Source: Bacteroidales bacterium
GTDB taxonomy: Bacteria > Planctomycetota > Planctomycetia > Gemmatales > Gemmataceae
Assembly (NCBI GenBank): GCA_026931725.1
Contig: JAIXLE010000134.1
Location: 1-64,000 of the forward strand
DNA length: 64,000 bases
Direction: 5' to 3'
Shown here in pieces: positions 7,778 through 17,803 of this stretch (positions are counted from its first letter, which is position 1; each line of letters starts with the position of its first letter). The notes under the pieces are model-generated. The model saw only the letters and a list, made by a program, of their open reading frames with translations, ran no database searches and was not told where the DNA came from. The position numbers and the translations under genes were made by a program.

Positions 7778-9385
7778 CTACGGCTCCAGGATCACCAACA
7801 CCGGGCGGTGATCCGAGGCGATGGCTTCCGCCAGTGCCGTGGCCTTGCGGACGCGGTATTGCCCGGCGGGTCGGAACAGGACGTAATCAATCTGCATCGT
7901 CGGCTTCTCCACGGGAATCGTCCGCAATCCGAATGTGGCAGTGGCATCGACCCACTGCGCGGCCAGCAAGGTGGCGAACGCCGGGCTGGCCGGCTGCGTG
8001 TTCAGGTCGCCAGCCAGGATGACCGGATGTGTGGCCTTGGTGAAGAGTCGATTCAGTTCCGCCACCTGCTGCTCCCGTTCGGCGGGGTACTGATGATCGA
8101 GGTGGGTTGTGACGAACGCCAGTTCCCGGCCATCCATCGTGATGCGGGCTTCCAACGCGATCCGCTTCTCCTGTTTGGGCGAACCGGGAAGCGGGTGGAC
8201 CGTGGCCGCCGTGATCGGGAAACGCGACAGCACCGCTTGCCCGTAACCACCTCCTTGCAGTGGGATCGCCTGACCGAATCGACCGTGCATTCCCGTCAGC
8301 CGGGCTAGCACGGCGGTTTGATCGACCCCTTGGGTGCGTTTGGTCTGATGGTCCATCTCTTGAAGGGCCACCAAGTCTGGGTCCGCTTCTCGGATCACCC
8401 GAGCGATGCGGGCCAGATCGAGTTGGCCATCGACCCCTTCACCGTGGTGAATGTTGTAGCTCAGCACCCGCAGTGTCGGTTTCTGCCCCGGCTCGGTGGC
8501 TCGCAAAACAGCTGTGACTGGGAAGTGATCCGAGGGGGTGCGACCATCCCGTGCGGTGCGGTCGATACCGGCCAGACGCACGCCCCAGTCTCGGGAAGCG
8601 CCAATCCAGTCGATCCGCTCGCCGTTGGTTGCGTTCACTTGGAATCCCGAGAACGTCCCTTCTTCTTTCCCACGGGTTGGGTGCAGGTGGCGGAAGGTGT
8701 CGACCAAGGGGGACGGTTGCTTCGTTTGTGGGCCGAACAGTGCGGCGTAGGGTTCGCTGTCTTCTCCCGCGTTGAAATCCCCGGACACGATCAGACGGCA
8801 ACCCTGGCCGAGCGTGGCGAGCTTTTCGCGGATCAGCCGAGCGGATTCGATCCGCGCCTGCGTTCCCCGGTGATCGAGGTGGGTATTGAGGTACAGGATG
8901 GGTCGGCTGCCCGGCGCGGTGCGGTCTTGCAGTTTGACCCAGGTGGCCACGCGGGGTAGGGCCGCATCCCAACCTTTGCTGCCGGGTGTGTCGGGTGTGG
9001 CGCTCAACCAAAAGTGGCCGCCCGCGCGTTTCTCGAATCGGTCCTTACGGTAGAACAGCGCCGCCGATTCGCCCGCATCGTGGCCATCGTCTCGCCCGGC
9101 AGAGAACACCGCGTATCCGGGGAGTTTCTCGGCCAGATAGTCGCGTTGAAAGGCGAGCGTCTCTTGGGTGCCGAGTAGGTCCGGGCCAAACGCGGACACA
9201 ACATCAACCAGGAAATCTTTGCGTTTTTCCCAGGCGTTCTCCCCGTCTTTCGCGGTGCCGAAGCGGATGTTGAAACTCATCACACGCACCGGAACGGCAT
9301 CTGGCACTGCTGTGGTCGGTGGAGCCCCGGCAGCCAGTGTGAGTGAGGTCAGTGTAACGACAAGGGAACCAACCCAGCGGATCAT
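7778..9385 (-). CDS. Secreted protein with two endonuclease/exonuclease/phosphatase domains
   Basis: A 535-residue exported protein holding two complete EEP-fold hydrolase domains in tandem. After a signal peptide ([20 protein letters not shown]), domain 1 (about 33-300) has MSFNIRFG (Asn39), GTQETL, NTHLDH, SGDFNA and SDHFPV. Domain 2 (about 305-535) has LSYNIHHG (Asn311), ALQEMD, TTHLDH, AGDLNT and SDHRPV. Metal-binding and catalytic positions look intact in both, so each half may cleave a phosphodiester or phosphomonoester (nucleic acid, phospholipid or sugar phosphate). The start at 9385 gives the signal peptide; an upstream in-frame ATG adds 35 non-matching residues. The PhoD-like gene lies 104 bases upstream on the same strand. 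Confidence 0.85.
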   Translation of the reverse strand: MIRWVGSLVVTLTSLTLAAGAPPTTAVPDAVPVRVMSFNIRFGTAKDGENAWEKRKDFLVDVVSAFGPDLLGTQETLAFQRDYLAEKLPGYAVFSAGRDDGHDAGESAALFYRKDRFEKRAGGHFWLSATPDTPGSKGWDAALPRVATWVKLQDRTAPGSRPILYLNTHLDHRGTQARIESARLIREKLATLGQGCRLIVSGDFNAGEDSEPYAALFGPQTKQPSPLVDTFRHLHPTRGKEEGTFSGFQVNATNGERIDWIGASRDWGVRLAGIDRTARDGRTPSDHFPVTAVLRATEPGQKPTLRVLSYNIHHGEGVDGQLDLARIARVIREADPDLVALQEMDHQTKRTQGVDQTAVLARLTGMHGRFGQAIPLQGGGYGQAVLSRFPITAATVHPLPGSPKQEKRIALEARITMDGRELAFVTTHLDHQYPAEREQQVAELNRLFTKATHPVILAGDLNTQPASPAFATLLAAQWVDATATFGLRTIPVEKPTMQIDYVLFRPAGQYRVRKATALAEAIASDHRPVLVILEP

Positions 9386-9489
9386 GCGACAACCTCGATC
9401 ATCGGAAGGGAGAAGGATGTGTTGCCAGTGGGAAACCGGGAAGTTGCGAGGAGGCAAGCCCGCGGCCGACCTCATCGCGCTGAGTGACA

Positions 9490-10581
9490 TTATGGCTGGG
9501 GCTTCGCACGGAGCTGGCTGAGCATCACCCGCTGTTGAAGGATGACATCACCGGATTCTTCCCGCACTTGCAGGCGAATCACCGGGTCGGCGGCTTCCCA
9601 GTCGATCAGCACGGAGCCAAAGTTGATGTCGAAGTAGGTCAACCCGACACGGTAGGAATTGATCTCATTGGCAAAGCGGACCTTGGATTTCGTGAAGTTG
9701 CCGCTGGGGGTGTTCAGGCTGCTGGAGCAGATGTCGTAGAGTGGGTAGCCCACGCCATCTTTGTGGTCGGCGGGCAGTTTCGACATTTCGGAAAGATGCC
9801 GATCCCCGGTGATGAAGACGACACCATCGGCTCGGCTATCGCGGATCAGGTTCAGCAACCGTTTGCGTTCGCGTGGGAAGTTCCCCCACATCTCGGAGCC
9901 ATGTTCATCGGGGATGATCTGCACGCCGGAGCCGATGAGCCGCAGTTCGGCGGGCACTTTCAACTGTTCCGCGAGCCATTTCCATTGGGCTTCTCCCAGC
10001 ACCGTGGCGGTGGGGTCCGTGTTCGGAACGTATTTCCCGCGGCGGCCTTCGCCGGGTTCGCCGGGTTGGAATCCCGTTTTGAGCGGGCTACGGAAATACC
10101 GGGCATCCAGCAGGATCAGTTGCACCCGTTTGCCCGGTGGGCCGAACACTTGCGCGGAGTACACCCCTTCGCGGTTCCAACGGGGATCGTTTTTCGGAAC
10201 CTCGAAGAAGTTGAGGAACACTTTTTGTGCTTCCTTCTTCTTGGGGTACTCGGCACCGGCATCATTGGCACCGTAGTCGTGGTCATCCCAGGTGGCATGG
10301 ATGGGGCAGATGGACTTGAGTTTGATGAAGCCGGGGTGCTGGCCGAGTTGGTCGTATTTGGCCTTCATGACTTGCATGTCTTGGGTGTCGGCGTAGACGT
10401 TGTCGCCGAGCATGACGAAATGCTGCGGTTGCATTTTGATGATCGCTTCCCAGATCGGCTGGGGCCGGTCGGCGTGAGTGCAGGAACCGAACGCGATCCG
10501 CGAGACAACCGGCAGTTCGGCGGCTGGGGCAGTCGGTGCCAGGACGAGGATGAAGGCAGCCATCGGCACAAGACGCGGCAT
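9490..10581 (-). CDS. Secreted PhoD-like alkaline phosphatase/phosphodiesterase
   Basis: A 363-residue exported metallophosphatase of the PhoD type. The signal peptide is MPRLVPMAAFILVLAPTAPA. Metal-site motifs are FGSCTHADRPQPIWEAI, LGDNVYADT, TWDDHDYGANDAG and TGDRHLSE, in family order. It probably hydrolyses phosphate esters or diesters in the periplasm to supply phosphate. The start at 10581 is supported by the signal peptide; an earlier in-frame ATG near 10761 would overlap the promoter region. A TACAAT box lies about 45 bases upstream. The two-EEP-domain gene follows on the same strand, so the pair may be a phosphate-scavenging unit. Confidence 0.88.
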   Translation of the reverse strand: MPRLVPMAAFILVLAPTAPAAELPVVSRIAFGSCTHADRPQPIWEAIIKMQPQHFVMLGDNVYADTQDMQVMKAKYDQLGQHPGFIKLKSICPIHATWDDHDYGANDAGAEYPKKKEAQKVFLNFFEVPKNDPRWNREGVYSAQVFGPPGKRVQLILLDARYFRSPLKTGFQPGEPGEGRRGKYVPNTDPTATVLGEAQWKWLAEQLKVPAELRLIGSGVQIIPDEHGSEMWGNFPRERKRLLNLIRDSRADGVVFITGDRHLSEMSKLPADHKDGVGYPLYDICSSSLNTPSGNFTKSKVRFANEINSYRVGLTYFDINFGSVLIDWEAADPVIRLQVREESGDVILQQRVMLSQLRAKPQP

Positions 10582-10624
10582 AGGCAGACTCCGTGGAAAA
10601 GGGAAAGAACCGGGTGGGAAGAGT

Positions 10625-10630
10625 ATTGTA
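10625..10630 (-). promoter_or_regulatory. Candidate -10 box TACAAT before the PhoD-like gene
   Basis: The minus strand reads TACAATACT 44-49 bases before the ATG at 10581. It is one of six TACAAT-like sites in matching position in this window. Confidence 0.4.
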
Positions 10631-10786
10631 GGAACCCGGTTGGCCAGCAACCGCTTTGCACCCCTTGAGTGATGGATGATGTCGGTTTTCTGAAATCCGA
10701 GTCGGGGAACTAGACGGGGGAATCTGGGGTGATAATATCTTGTCTCTAGGGCAGGTATCATTTTGTTTTCGCATCGGGAGATATTT

Positions 10787-11815
<1,029 letters not shown>

Positions 11816-11817
11816 GC

Positions 11818-13059
11818 ATGGCCACTTCAGCTCTGTCATGGACAGCGACTCAGCCACGCGTCCCGTTTGGCTGGCGGTGGATGTCGATCGCGGTGGCGGC
11901 CTTGGCGATGGTGGCCACGCTACCCGGTCGCACGCATGGGCTGGGTCTGTTCACCGAGCCGATTCTGCGGGAGTTCGGGTTATCGCGTGTTGACTACGGG
12001 TTGATGAACCTGTGGGGGACTCTGCTGGGGGCGGCGTTCTGCCTGCCGTGCGGCTGGCTGCTGGATCGGTTCGGCACTCGTACCGTGCTGGTGGGAACGA
12101 TGGTGTTGCTCGCGGGTTCCGTGTTCGGACTGGCGGCATGGACGGGCGGGACGACGGGATTGTTCCTGTTCATCCTGTTGACTCGGGGATTCGGGCAGAG
12201 TGCTTTGTCGGTGGGGAGCCTGGCGTTGGTGGGGCGCGCCGCCGGGGTGCGGAGCGGTTGGGGTATGGGAGTCTACGCCTGCCTGACGACACTCGGGTTC
12301 ATGGCCGCGTTCACAGTGCTGCGTTCCGTGGTGCTGGCCAGCCCCGACGATTGGCGCACGCCGTGGGCCGGAATTGGTGGTGGGGTACTCGTGGCCGCGG
12401 TCGTGTCGGGGTTGCTGATTCGAGATCACAAACGGGTACACGCATCGCACGAACCCAGAGAGGAACCGAGTCACACGTTCGGGCAGGCGTTGGCATCACC
12501 GGCGTTCTGGGTGTTCGCGGTCGGCACTGCGTTCTACGGGATGGTGGCAGCGGGTACCTCGTTGTTCAATGAGTCGATTCTGGCGGAACGTGGGTTTCCT
12601 AAAACCATTTTTTTGAATGCCACGGTCGTTGGCATCCCGGTCGGGTTGGTGGCGAATCTGCTCGGCGGGTGGTTGGCTGGCCGGGTCGCCTTGGGTCGGT
12701 TGTTCGCGGTGGCTCTCGCGTTGCTGGCCGTCACGCTGTTGCTGTTTCCGCGCGTGGTCGTGGAATGGCAGGTCTATGCGTATGTGGTGGCGCTCGCGGC
12801 GGCGGGTGGGGTCATCACGGTGTGCTTCTTCATCGTCTGGCGGCGAGCATTTGGGCCAGCGGCTCTGGGGCGCATTCAGGGGGCCGCGCAACTGCTGACG
12901 GTCCTCTTCTCGGCGGCGGGGCCATTGCTGTTCGCGGAAGCGCAATCGCGGCTGGGTCAGTATGCTCTGCTGTTTCCCTGGCTGGCCGGAACCGCGTTCT
13001 TCCTGGCTCTCTACTCGTGGTTCACCCGTATCACCCCGTACCCCCGAGTTACCCGATGA
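11818..13059 (+). CDS. Major facilitator superfamily transporter
   Basis: A 413-residue membrane protein with about 12 hydrophobic segments in two blocks separated by a charged loop (RDHKRVHASHEPREEPSH, about residues 204-221). GWLLDRFGTR between segments 2 and 3 is the MFS motif A region. It resembles the oxalate/monocarboxylate-like branch, but the substrate cannot be read. The next gene (PhyH) starts within its stop codon (ATGA), so the two are translationally coupled. Context with the PhyH and ArsI-like genes raises the possibility that it moves an organic arsenic or phosphorus compound; this is inference. Confidence 0.88.
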   Translation: MATSALSWTATQPRVPFGWRWMSIAVAALAMVATLPGRTHGLGLFTEPILREFGLSRVDYGLMNLWGTLLGAAFCLPCGWLLDRFGTRTVLVGTMVLLAGSVFGLAAWTGGTTGLFLFILLTRGFGQSALSVGSLALVGRAAGVRSGWGMGVYACLTTLGFMAAFTVLRSVVLASPDDWRTPWAGIGGGVLVAAVVSGLLIRDHKRVHASHEPREEPSHTFGQALASPAFWVFAVGTAFYGMVAAGTSLFNESILAERGFPKTIFLNATVVGIPVGLVANLLGGWLAGRVALGRLFAVALALLAVTLLLFPRVVVEWQVYAYVVALAAAGGVITVCFFIVWRRAFGPAALGRIQGAAQLLTVLFSAAGPLLFAEAQSRLGQYALLFPWLAGTAFFLALYSWFTRITPYPRVTR

Positions 13060-13832
13060 CCCAGTTGACCAGACCTTCACCTTGGCGAACTCAGTGGGAA
13101 CGCGAGGGATTCGTGATCCTGCGGGGATTGTACGATACCCCGGAAATCGCCGCCGCCGCACACGATGCGGATCGGGTCCGAGAAGAATATGCCCATCTGG
13201 TGAACGTCCAGAATATCCGCTGCCGTTGGCAGGACAATGTCTTCACGGGGGAATGTCAGTTTGACGCTTTCGATCCGATCATCGACTTGTCGCCCGTCTG
13301 TCGCGGTCTGGCACACGATCCCCGACTGTTCGAGTTGTTGGCGACCTTGTACGGGGAGCCTGCGTGTCTGTTCAAGGACAAGCTCATCTTTAAGATGCCG
13401 GGAGCGAAAGGGTACGGCCTCCATCAAGATTGGATCGCCTGGGAACGATTTCCGCGTAGCTTCCTCAGCGTGCTGGTCCCACTCGACCCGGCCGACGAAG
13501 ATAACGGCTGTACGCTGGTGTATCCCGGTTATCATCAGGTCGGGCCGCTGACCCCAACCGATGGCACCTACCGGGAACTGGCCGCGGAAACCGTGGATGA
13601 ATCGCAGGCGGTGCCGTTAATCCTGGAGCCGGGCGACGTGGCGGTGTTCAGCGGCTTCACCCCGCATCGCTCCAATCCGAACCTCTCGGATCGCCCCCGC
13701 CGTCAGCTGTACTTCAGCTACACGCGGCAGTCCGATGGTGGGGAACTCCGCGGGCAGCACTATCAGGATTTCCACCAGTTCCTGAAAGCGAAATATGCCG
13801 AGTACGGCAAGCACGACACCTACTATGCCTGA
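13056..13832 (+). CDS. Phytanoyl-CoA dioxygenase (PhyH) family protein
   Basis: A 258-residue Fe(II)/2-oxoglutarate-dependent oxygenase of the PhyH family. The iron-binding HxD lies at His123-Asp125 (LHQDW), the distal His at 204 (TPHRSN) and the 2-oxoglutarate-binding Arg in RRQLYFSY. It would hydroxylate a small organic substrate in the cytoplasm. The ATG overlaps the MFS stop, so it is coupled to the transporter, and the ArsI-like fusion gene starts 36 bases downstream. Many PhyH proteins act on secondary metabolites or phosphonates; substrate unknown here. Confidence 0.88.
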   Translation: MTQLTRPSPWRTQWEREGFVILRGLYDTPEIAAAAHDADRVREEYAHLVNVQNIRCRWQDNVFTGECQFDAFDPIIDLSPVCRGLAHDPRLFELLATLYGEPACLFKDKLIFKMPGAKGYGLHQDWIAWERFPRSFLSVLVPLDPADEDNGCTLVYPGYHQVGPLTPTDGTYRELAAETVDESQAVPLILEPGDVAVFSGFTPHRSNPNLSDRPRRQLYFSYTRQSDGGELRGQHYQDFHQFLKAKYAEYGKHDTYYA

Positions 13833-13868
13833 CGCATCCCCCCGACGCATCCCCCCGGAGAGTGCCCC

Positions 13869-14924
13869 ATGCCCGCTGAACCGCAAACCCGCTTTCATCT
13901 GTCGTTAAACGTCGCGGATCTGCCGCGATCCGTGGCGTTCTTCCGCATCCTGTTCGGGCAGGAACCCGCCAAGCTCCGCCCGGATTACGCGAAGTTCGAG
14001 CCAGGGGAACCCGCACTGGTGCTCTCGCTGGAACCGCAGGCACCGGGCAGTAGCGGCGTGTTGAACCATGTGGGCATCCGACTCCCGGACCCCCAGTCTC
14101 TGGTCACGGTGCAACGGCGGTTGGAAGCCGCGGGCATCCGCTGCCAGCGGGAAGAAGGTGTCGAGTGCTGCTACGCCAAGCAGACGAAATTCTGGCTGCG
14201 TGACCCGGATGGCACATTGTGGGAGATGTACACCTTCGAAGGCGACCTCGACCATCGCGGTGTGGGTCAAGCTCAGGATGTCGTACTGGTGAACACACCA
14301 ACCCTATCCGCGTCCGTCGTCTGGGAACACCGGATGGACCAACTGCTTCCCGAATGCCTCCCTCTCGCGGACGGCAGCGCAGACGAAGTGCGACTACGGG
14401 GGACGTTCAACCTTCCCCTGTCGACCGAGCAGCAGCAGACCATCATGAACGAAGTCGAACGGGCGCTGAAACCCGGCGGGCGGCTGTTCGTGCATGTGCT
14501 GACCTCGGATCAGACGGTAGAAGCTCCCGCGCTCCCCGGTCCGGCCGCCGTGGTCCGCTTTGTGCCGCGAGAACAGGAACCGTTGCGGTTACTCGTGGAA
14601 GCGGGGTTCTCCGCCGTGCGGCTGTTGAAGTTCGACGCGAAGCCGTGCTTCGTCCGCGCGGGCGTGGAAATGCGGGAAACGCAGATGGAAGCGTGGAAGC
14701 CAATTGCCCCCCCCATCGAGGCGACCCAGACCGTGCTGTATCGTGGGCCGTTCGATCAGGTGGAATTAGACGGTCAAACGTATCGACGCGGTATGCGGGT
14801 GACTGTGCCGGAGTCGGTTGCGGAGCGGTTCCAGCAGCCGGATTGGGCGGCGTTCTTCACCGTGTTTCCGGCAACGGTTCGTCGCCCAGAGGGAGCCCCA
14901 GCCTGTGGAGCGGGCTGCGGCTGA
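13869..14924 (+). CDS. ArsI/CadI-like glyoxalase-fold protein fused to a partial methyltransferase
   Basis: A 351-residue two-part protein. Residues 1-130 are a VOC (glyoxalase-fold) domain close to ArsI, the Fe-dependent C-As lyase: His10, His67 and Glu119 fit the metal ligands, and the vicinal Cys100-Cys101 in ECCYAK fit its arsenic-binding pair. Residues 140-290 resemble the second half of a SAM methyltransferase (LPLADGSADEVRLRG, ALKPGGRLFVHVL), without a visible GxGxG SAM-binding half. Residues 285-345 (VLYRGPF, YRRGMRV) resemble the C-terminal tail of ArsM-type arsenite methyltransferases, and the protein ends CGAGCG. It probably deals with organic arsenic or another soft metal; the fused half may be structural or bind metal. 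The stop is followed by a terminator-like palindrome. Confidence 0.75.
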   Translation: MPAEPQTRFHLSLNVADLPRSVAFFRILFGQEPAKLRPDYAKFEPGEPALVLSLEPQAPGSSGVLNHVGIRLPDPQSLVTVQRRLEAAGIRCQREEGVECCYAKQTKFWLRDPDGTLWEMYTFEGDLDHRGVGQAQDVVLVNTPTLSASVVWEHRMDQLLPECLPLADGSADEVRLRGTFNLPLSTEQQQTIMNEVERALKPGGRLFVHVLTSDQTVEAPALPGPAAVVRFVPREQEPLRLLVEAGFSAVRLLKFDAKPCFVRAGVEMRETQMEAWKPIAPPIEATQTVLYRGPFDQVELDGQTYRRGMRVTVPESVAERFQQPDWAAFFTVFPATVRRPEGAPACGAGCG

Positions 14925-14939
14925 GCCGAGGCTTCTGAA

Positions 14940-15002
14940 AACCGGGGACTGTCGGAATGTGCATTCATGCTGAACCGAGGACGAGAGTCCCCGGTTGTTT
15001 TT
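14940..15002 (+). terminator. Terminator-like AACCGGGG palindrome after the ArsI-fusion gene
   Basis: A perfect 11-base-pair inverted repeat (AACCGGGGACT 14940-14950 and AGTCCCCGGTT 14986-14996) with a 35-base spacer is followed by GTTTTT. It lies between convergent genes, 15 bases after the stop, and is a member of the dispersed palindrome family. Confidence 0.6.
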
Positions 15003-15020
15003 CCTCACCGGGTGCGTGGA

Positions 15021-15917
15021 TCACACCCGCATTTCCTCGGCGGCGAGCTTGGCGGCCACGATGATCTTCCCTTCCCAGGCGGGATCATCGGGGTGGAAGG
15101 GGAAGGTGATCCCGCGGCTGCTGTTCACGATCGCTCCCAGACCGTCTGACCGGAAGGCGGCCCGCACATCCGCCGCCGTGCCACCCTGGGCACCGTAGCC
15201 CGGCACCAGGAACCACACATCCGGCAACGCCGCTCGCAGCTCGACCAATTCCCGAGGATGGGTCGCGCCGACCACTGCCCCGATCGCGCCGAAGCCGCAC
15301 GTTCCGAGTGTCTCCGCGTTCCAGCGGGCCACCGCGTCTCCGACATGCCGATACAGCGGGCGGCCCTCGCAGATCAGATTCTGGAACAAACCGCCGCCGG
15401 GGTTGCTCGTGCGGACCAACACGAACACCCCACGATCATCCGAGCGGGCCGCTTGCACGAACGGTGCGACGGCATCTTCCCCGAGGTACGGATTCACCGT
15501 GAGCGCATCCGCGTTCCAGACTGGGATTGTCCCAGATGGGGTGGGTGCCCCGGCGAACGCGGCATCAGCATAGGCGGTGGCGGTGCTGGCGATGTCGCCT
15601 CGTTTCGCGTCCAGAATTGTGACGCACCCCAGTTCCCGCGCCCGATCGAGTACCTGCGACAATGCCCGCATCCCAGCGGGGCCAGCGAGTTCAAAGAACG
15701 CGGCTTGCGGTTTGATGACTCGGGCCACCGGCGTGACCAGATCCAGCACCCGCAGGCAAAACTCGGCGTAGGCATCGGCGAGTCCATCCAGGCCGTGGTC
15801 GGCGTGGCGTTCTCGGAGGGAATGCGGCAGCATCGCCCAGCGGGGGTCGAGCCCGACGCAGAGGGCGGTTCCGGTGGCACGGACGGTTTCCGCGAGTCGA
15901 TCAGCGAACACGGACAT
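15021..15917 (-). CDS. pyrF: Orotidine 5'-phosphate decarboxylase, type 2
   Basis: PyrF decarboxylates OMP to UMP, the last step of pyrimidine synthesis. The 298-residue length and ILDAKRGDIASTA motif (catalytic Lys/Asp) mark the longer type 2 subfamily found in planctomycetes, actinobacteria and others. TALCVGLDPR at the N-terminus and the phosphate-binding VPGYGAQGG and IVNSSRGI near the C-terminus are present. I chose the ATG at 15917 because it gives the family N-terminus; an upstream in-frame start adds a 54-residue Pro/His-rich tail that overlaps the next gene. Confidence 0.95.
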   Translation of the reverse strand: MSVFADRLAETVRATGTALCVGLDPRWAMLPHSLRERHADHGLDGLADAYAEFCLRVLDLVTPVARVIKPQAAFFELAGPAGMRALSQVLDRARELGCVTILDAKRGDIASTATAYADAAFAGAPTPSGTIPVWNADALTVNPYLGEDAVAPFVQAARSDDRGVFVLVRTSNPGGGLFQNLICEGRPLYRHVGDAVARWNAETLGTCGFGAIGAVVGATHPRELVELRAALPDVWFLVPGYGAQGGTAADVRAAFRSDGLGAIVNSSRGITFPFHPDDPAWEGKIIVAAKLAAEEMRV

Positions 15918-15946
15918 ACGGGAGGATTCCTGAATCGGGGGGAGTT

Positions 15947-16360
15947 TCACGAACGGGTCGCGCTGCGGAGGATACCGACGCTGGAATCGAGGATGCGTTT
16001 TTGCCGCGTTCGGGTGGTGGTTTCGGGGAGGGCGGACTTCGATTCCAGGTATTCCAGGTTGGCCATGCATTCCGGGCAACCGATGGTGTTCAGATGAAAT
16101 GCGATATAATCGTGAAATTCCGGGTCACCCGCACCGAGTAGGTATCCTCCGAGTTGATCGAGACTGGGGCAGCTCACTTTCTCGCCCCGCCAGACGGAGC
16201 TGATGGAATGGTCGCCCCGATCGACTTCCTGGCGGACACTCGTGAGCAGGGTTTGCAGCTCAGGCCGTTCCCGGATGGCTTTTTCGACGGCGGTGAGTTC
16301 CGCATCCGGCAAGGCATCATTCAAAAAGTCCCGCAAGATTTGGCGCGTGATTTCTGGCAT
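15947..16360 (-). CDS. Small protein with a zf-HC2-like His/Cys site
   Basis: A 137-residue soluble protein. The N-terminal half is helical and charged (DFLNDALPDAELTAVEKAIRERP, too long to be a signal). CPSLDQLGGYLLG is followed by a candidate zinc site, FHLNTIGCPECMANLEYL, which has the H-x(n)-C-x2-C shape of the anti-sigma zinc finger (zf-HC2). There is no membrane segment. Similar proteins occur in Gemmataceae near ECF sigma factors or kinases, but no sigma factor is adjacent here. pyrF lies 29 bases downstream on the same strand. Regulation by protein binding is a guess. A TACAAT box lies about 34 bases before the start. Confidence 0.6.
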   Translation of the reverse strand: MPEITRQILRDFLNDALPDAELTAVEKAIRERPELQTLLTSVRQEVDRGDHSISSVWRGEKVSCPSLDQLGGYLLGAGDPEFHDYIAFHLNTIGCPECMANLEYLESKSALPETTTRTRQKRILDSSVGILRSATRS

Positions 16361-16393
16361 ACCGTTTCTCCCGGTTGGGGAATCTCACCCTAT

Positions 16394-16399
16394 ATTGTA
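16394..16399 (-). promoter_or_regulatory. Candidate -10 box TACAAT before the zf-HC2-like gene
   Basis: The minus strand reads CTACAATATA, 34-39 bases upstream of the ATG at 16360, in an AT-rich patch of a divergent intergenic region. Confidence 0.4.
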
Positions 16400-16540
16400 G
16401 CAAATAGCTCGCAGGGCGGCTTTTCCCGCTGAGTCGTCATTCGCTGTGCGGGAATTGGCCGGGCGAACTGACACGTCGGTGCCCAGTGGTGGTGGCGTGT
16501 GGCCATCATCGCCTTGGTACCTGGGGTTCCGGTGACACAC

Positions 16541-17704
16541 ATGGCATCGTTTGATGTGATCGTACTGGGTCTGGGGGCGATGGGGTCGGCGACGGCTTAT
16601 CAACTCGCTCGGCGCGGGAAACGGGTACTCGGCCTCGAACAGTATGCCCTCGGGCATGATCAAGGCAGTTCACACGGGCATACGCGGGTGATCCGGCAAG
16701 CGTACTACGAACACCCCGATTACGTTCCCCTGCTCCGGCGAGCGTATGACTTGTGGTACGACTTGGAACAGCATACAGGGCATCATCTGCTCACCGAGTG
16801 CGGGTGCTTGAATATCGGTGTCCCGAACGGGGAGCTGATCGCGGGCGTGCGGGCCTCGGTGCGGGCGCACAATCTCCCGGCAGAACTGTTACTGGCCTCG
16901 GAAATTCGGCGGCGATTCCCACCGTTCCGGGTGGATGATGACATGGTGGGCATCATCGAGAATCGGGCCGGGTTCCTGTATGTGGAAGAATGTGTGCGGA
17001 CGTTCTGCGAAGCGGCGGCGGCGCTGGGGGCGGAACTTCACCCAGAAGAAGGAGTCACGCACTGGGAACCGGAGGGGCACGGCGTGCGCGTCACCACGAC
17101 ACGCGGCACCTATCACGCGGATCGGCTCGTCATCACGGCCGGGCCGTGGGCGACTCGCTGGCTGAATGAAATGGGCGTACCCCTGACCGTCATGCGGCAA
17201 ACCCTGCAATGGTTCCGCCCGCAGGAGGCGACACCGTTTCGGCGGGATCAGTTTCCGGTCTATCTGGCGGAGGTGCCCGGTGGACCCGTGTACGGGATTC
17301 CCATGATTGACCCGCGTGGTCACAAAGCCGCCCGACATTACGGAGCCCCCGAACTGACCGACCCGGATCAAGTGGACCGCAACCCGCATGAAGACGATGT
17401 CGAACCGATTCGCGCCTTCTTCCGACGGCATCTCCCCGGAGCGAACGGGGAATGCACGGCTCAGCAAGTCTGCCTGTACACGATGACCCCGGATCGGCAT
17501 TTCGTGCTGGATCGGCACCCACATCATCCCCAGGTGGCCGTGGCGGCGGGGTTCTCCGGGCACGGGTTCAAGTTCGCCCCGGTGGTCGGTGAGATTCTGG
17601 CGGATCTTGCGGAATTCGGTGAGACGACGCAGCCGATTGCGATGTTCCGGGCCAACCGCTTTCATGCCGAAGGGTTTACTCCCAAAACGTGGCTACCGGG
17701 GTAG
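16541..17704 (+). CDS. solA: Monomeric sarcosine oxidase-type flavoprotein (N-methyl amino acid oxidase)
   Basis: A 387-residue FAD enzyme of the DAO/monomeric sarcosine oxidase family, oxidising N-methyl amino acids to the amino acid, formaldehyde and H2O2. The FAD-binding VLGLGAMGSATAYQLA is at the N-terminus. CLYTMTPDRHFVLD in the C-terminal part carries the Cys that covalently links FAD in this family, and the preceding QQV and the GFSGHGFKFAPVVGE end motif match. The start at 16541 gives the normal N-terminus; an in-frame codon at 16499 would add 14 residues. N-methyltryptophan oxidase activity is an alternative. Confidence 0.9.
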   Translation: MASFDVIVLGLGAMGSATAYQLARRGKRVLGLEQYALGHDQGSSHGHTRVIRQAYYEHPDYVPLLRRAYDLWYDLEQHTGHHLLTECGCLNIGVPNGELIAGVRASVRAHNLPAELLLASEIRRRFPPFRVDDDMVGIIENRAGFLYVEECVRTFCEAAAALGAELHPEEGVTHWEPEGHGVRVTTTRGTYHADRLVITAGPWATRWLNEMGVPLTVMRQTLQWFRPQEATPFRRDQFPVYLAEVPGGPVYGIPMIDPRGHKAARHYGAPELTDPDQVDRNPHEDDVEPIRAFFRRHLPGANGECTAQQVCLYTMTPDRHFVLDRHPHHPQVAVAAGFSGHGFKFAPVVGEILADLAEFGETTQPIAMFRANRFHAEGFTPKTWLPG

Positions 17705-17732
17705 TCGGGTTTGGGTCGGAAGGGGGGGAACG

Positions 17733-17772
17733 AAAAACCCTCACGCCGGAGTCCGAGACAGGGGCGTGAGGG
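17733..17772 (-). terminator. Rho-independent-type terminator for the TerB-like genes
   Basis: On the minus strand the stem CCCTCACGCC (plus-strand arms 17738-17747 and 17763-17772, perfect ten base pairs, 15-base loop) is followed directly by TTTTT (plus-strand AAAAA at 17733-17737). It lies 31 bases after the stop of the minus-strand TerB-like gene and also serves the convergent oxidase gene. Confidence 0.75.
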
Positions 17773-17803
17773 GTGGGCGAGAACGAAAATCTGATGAGCG
17801 CAC

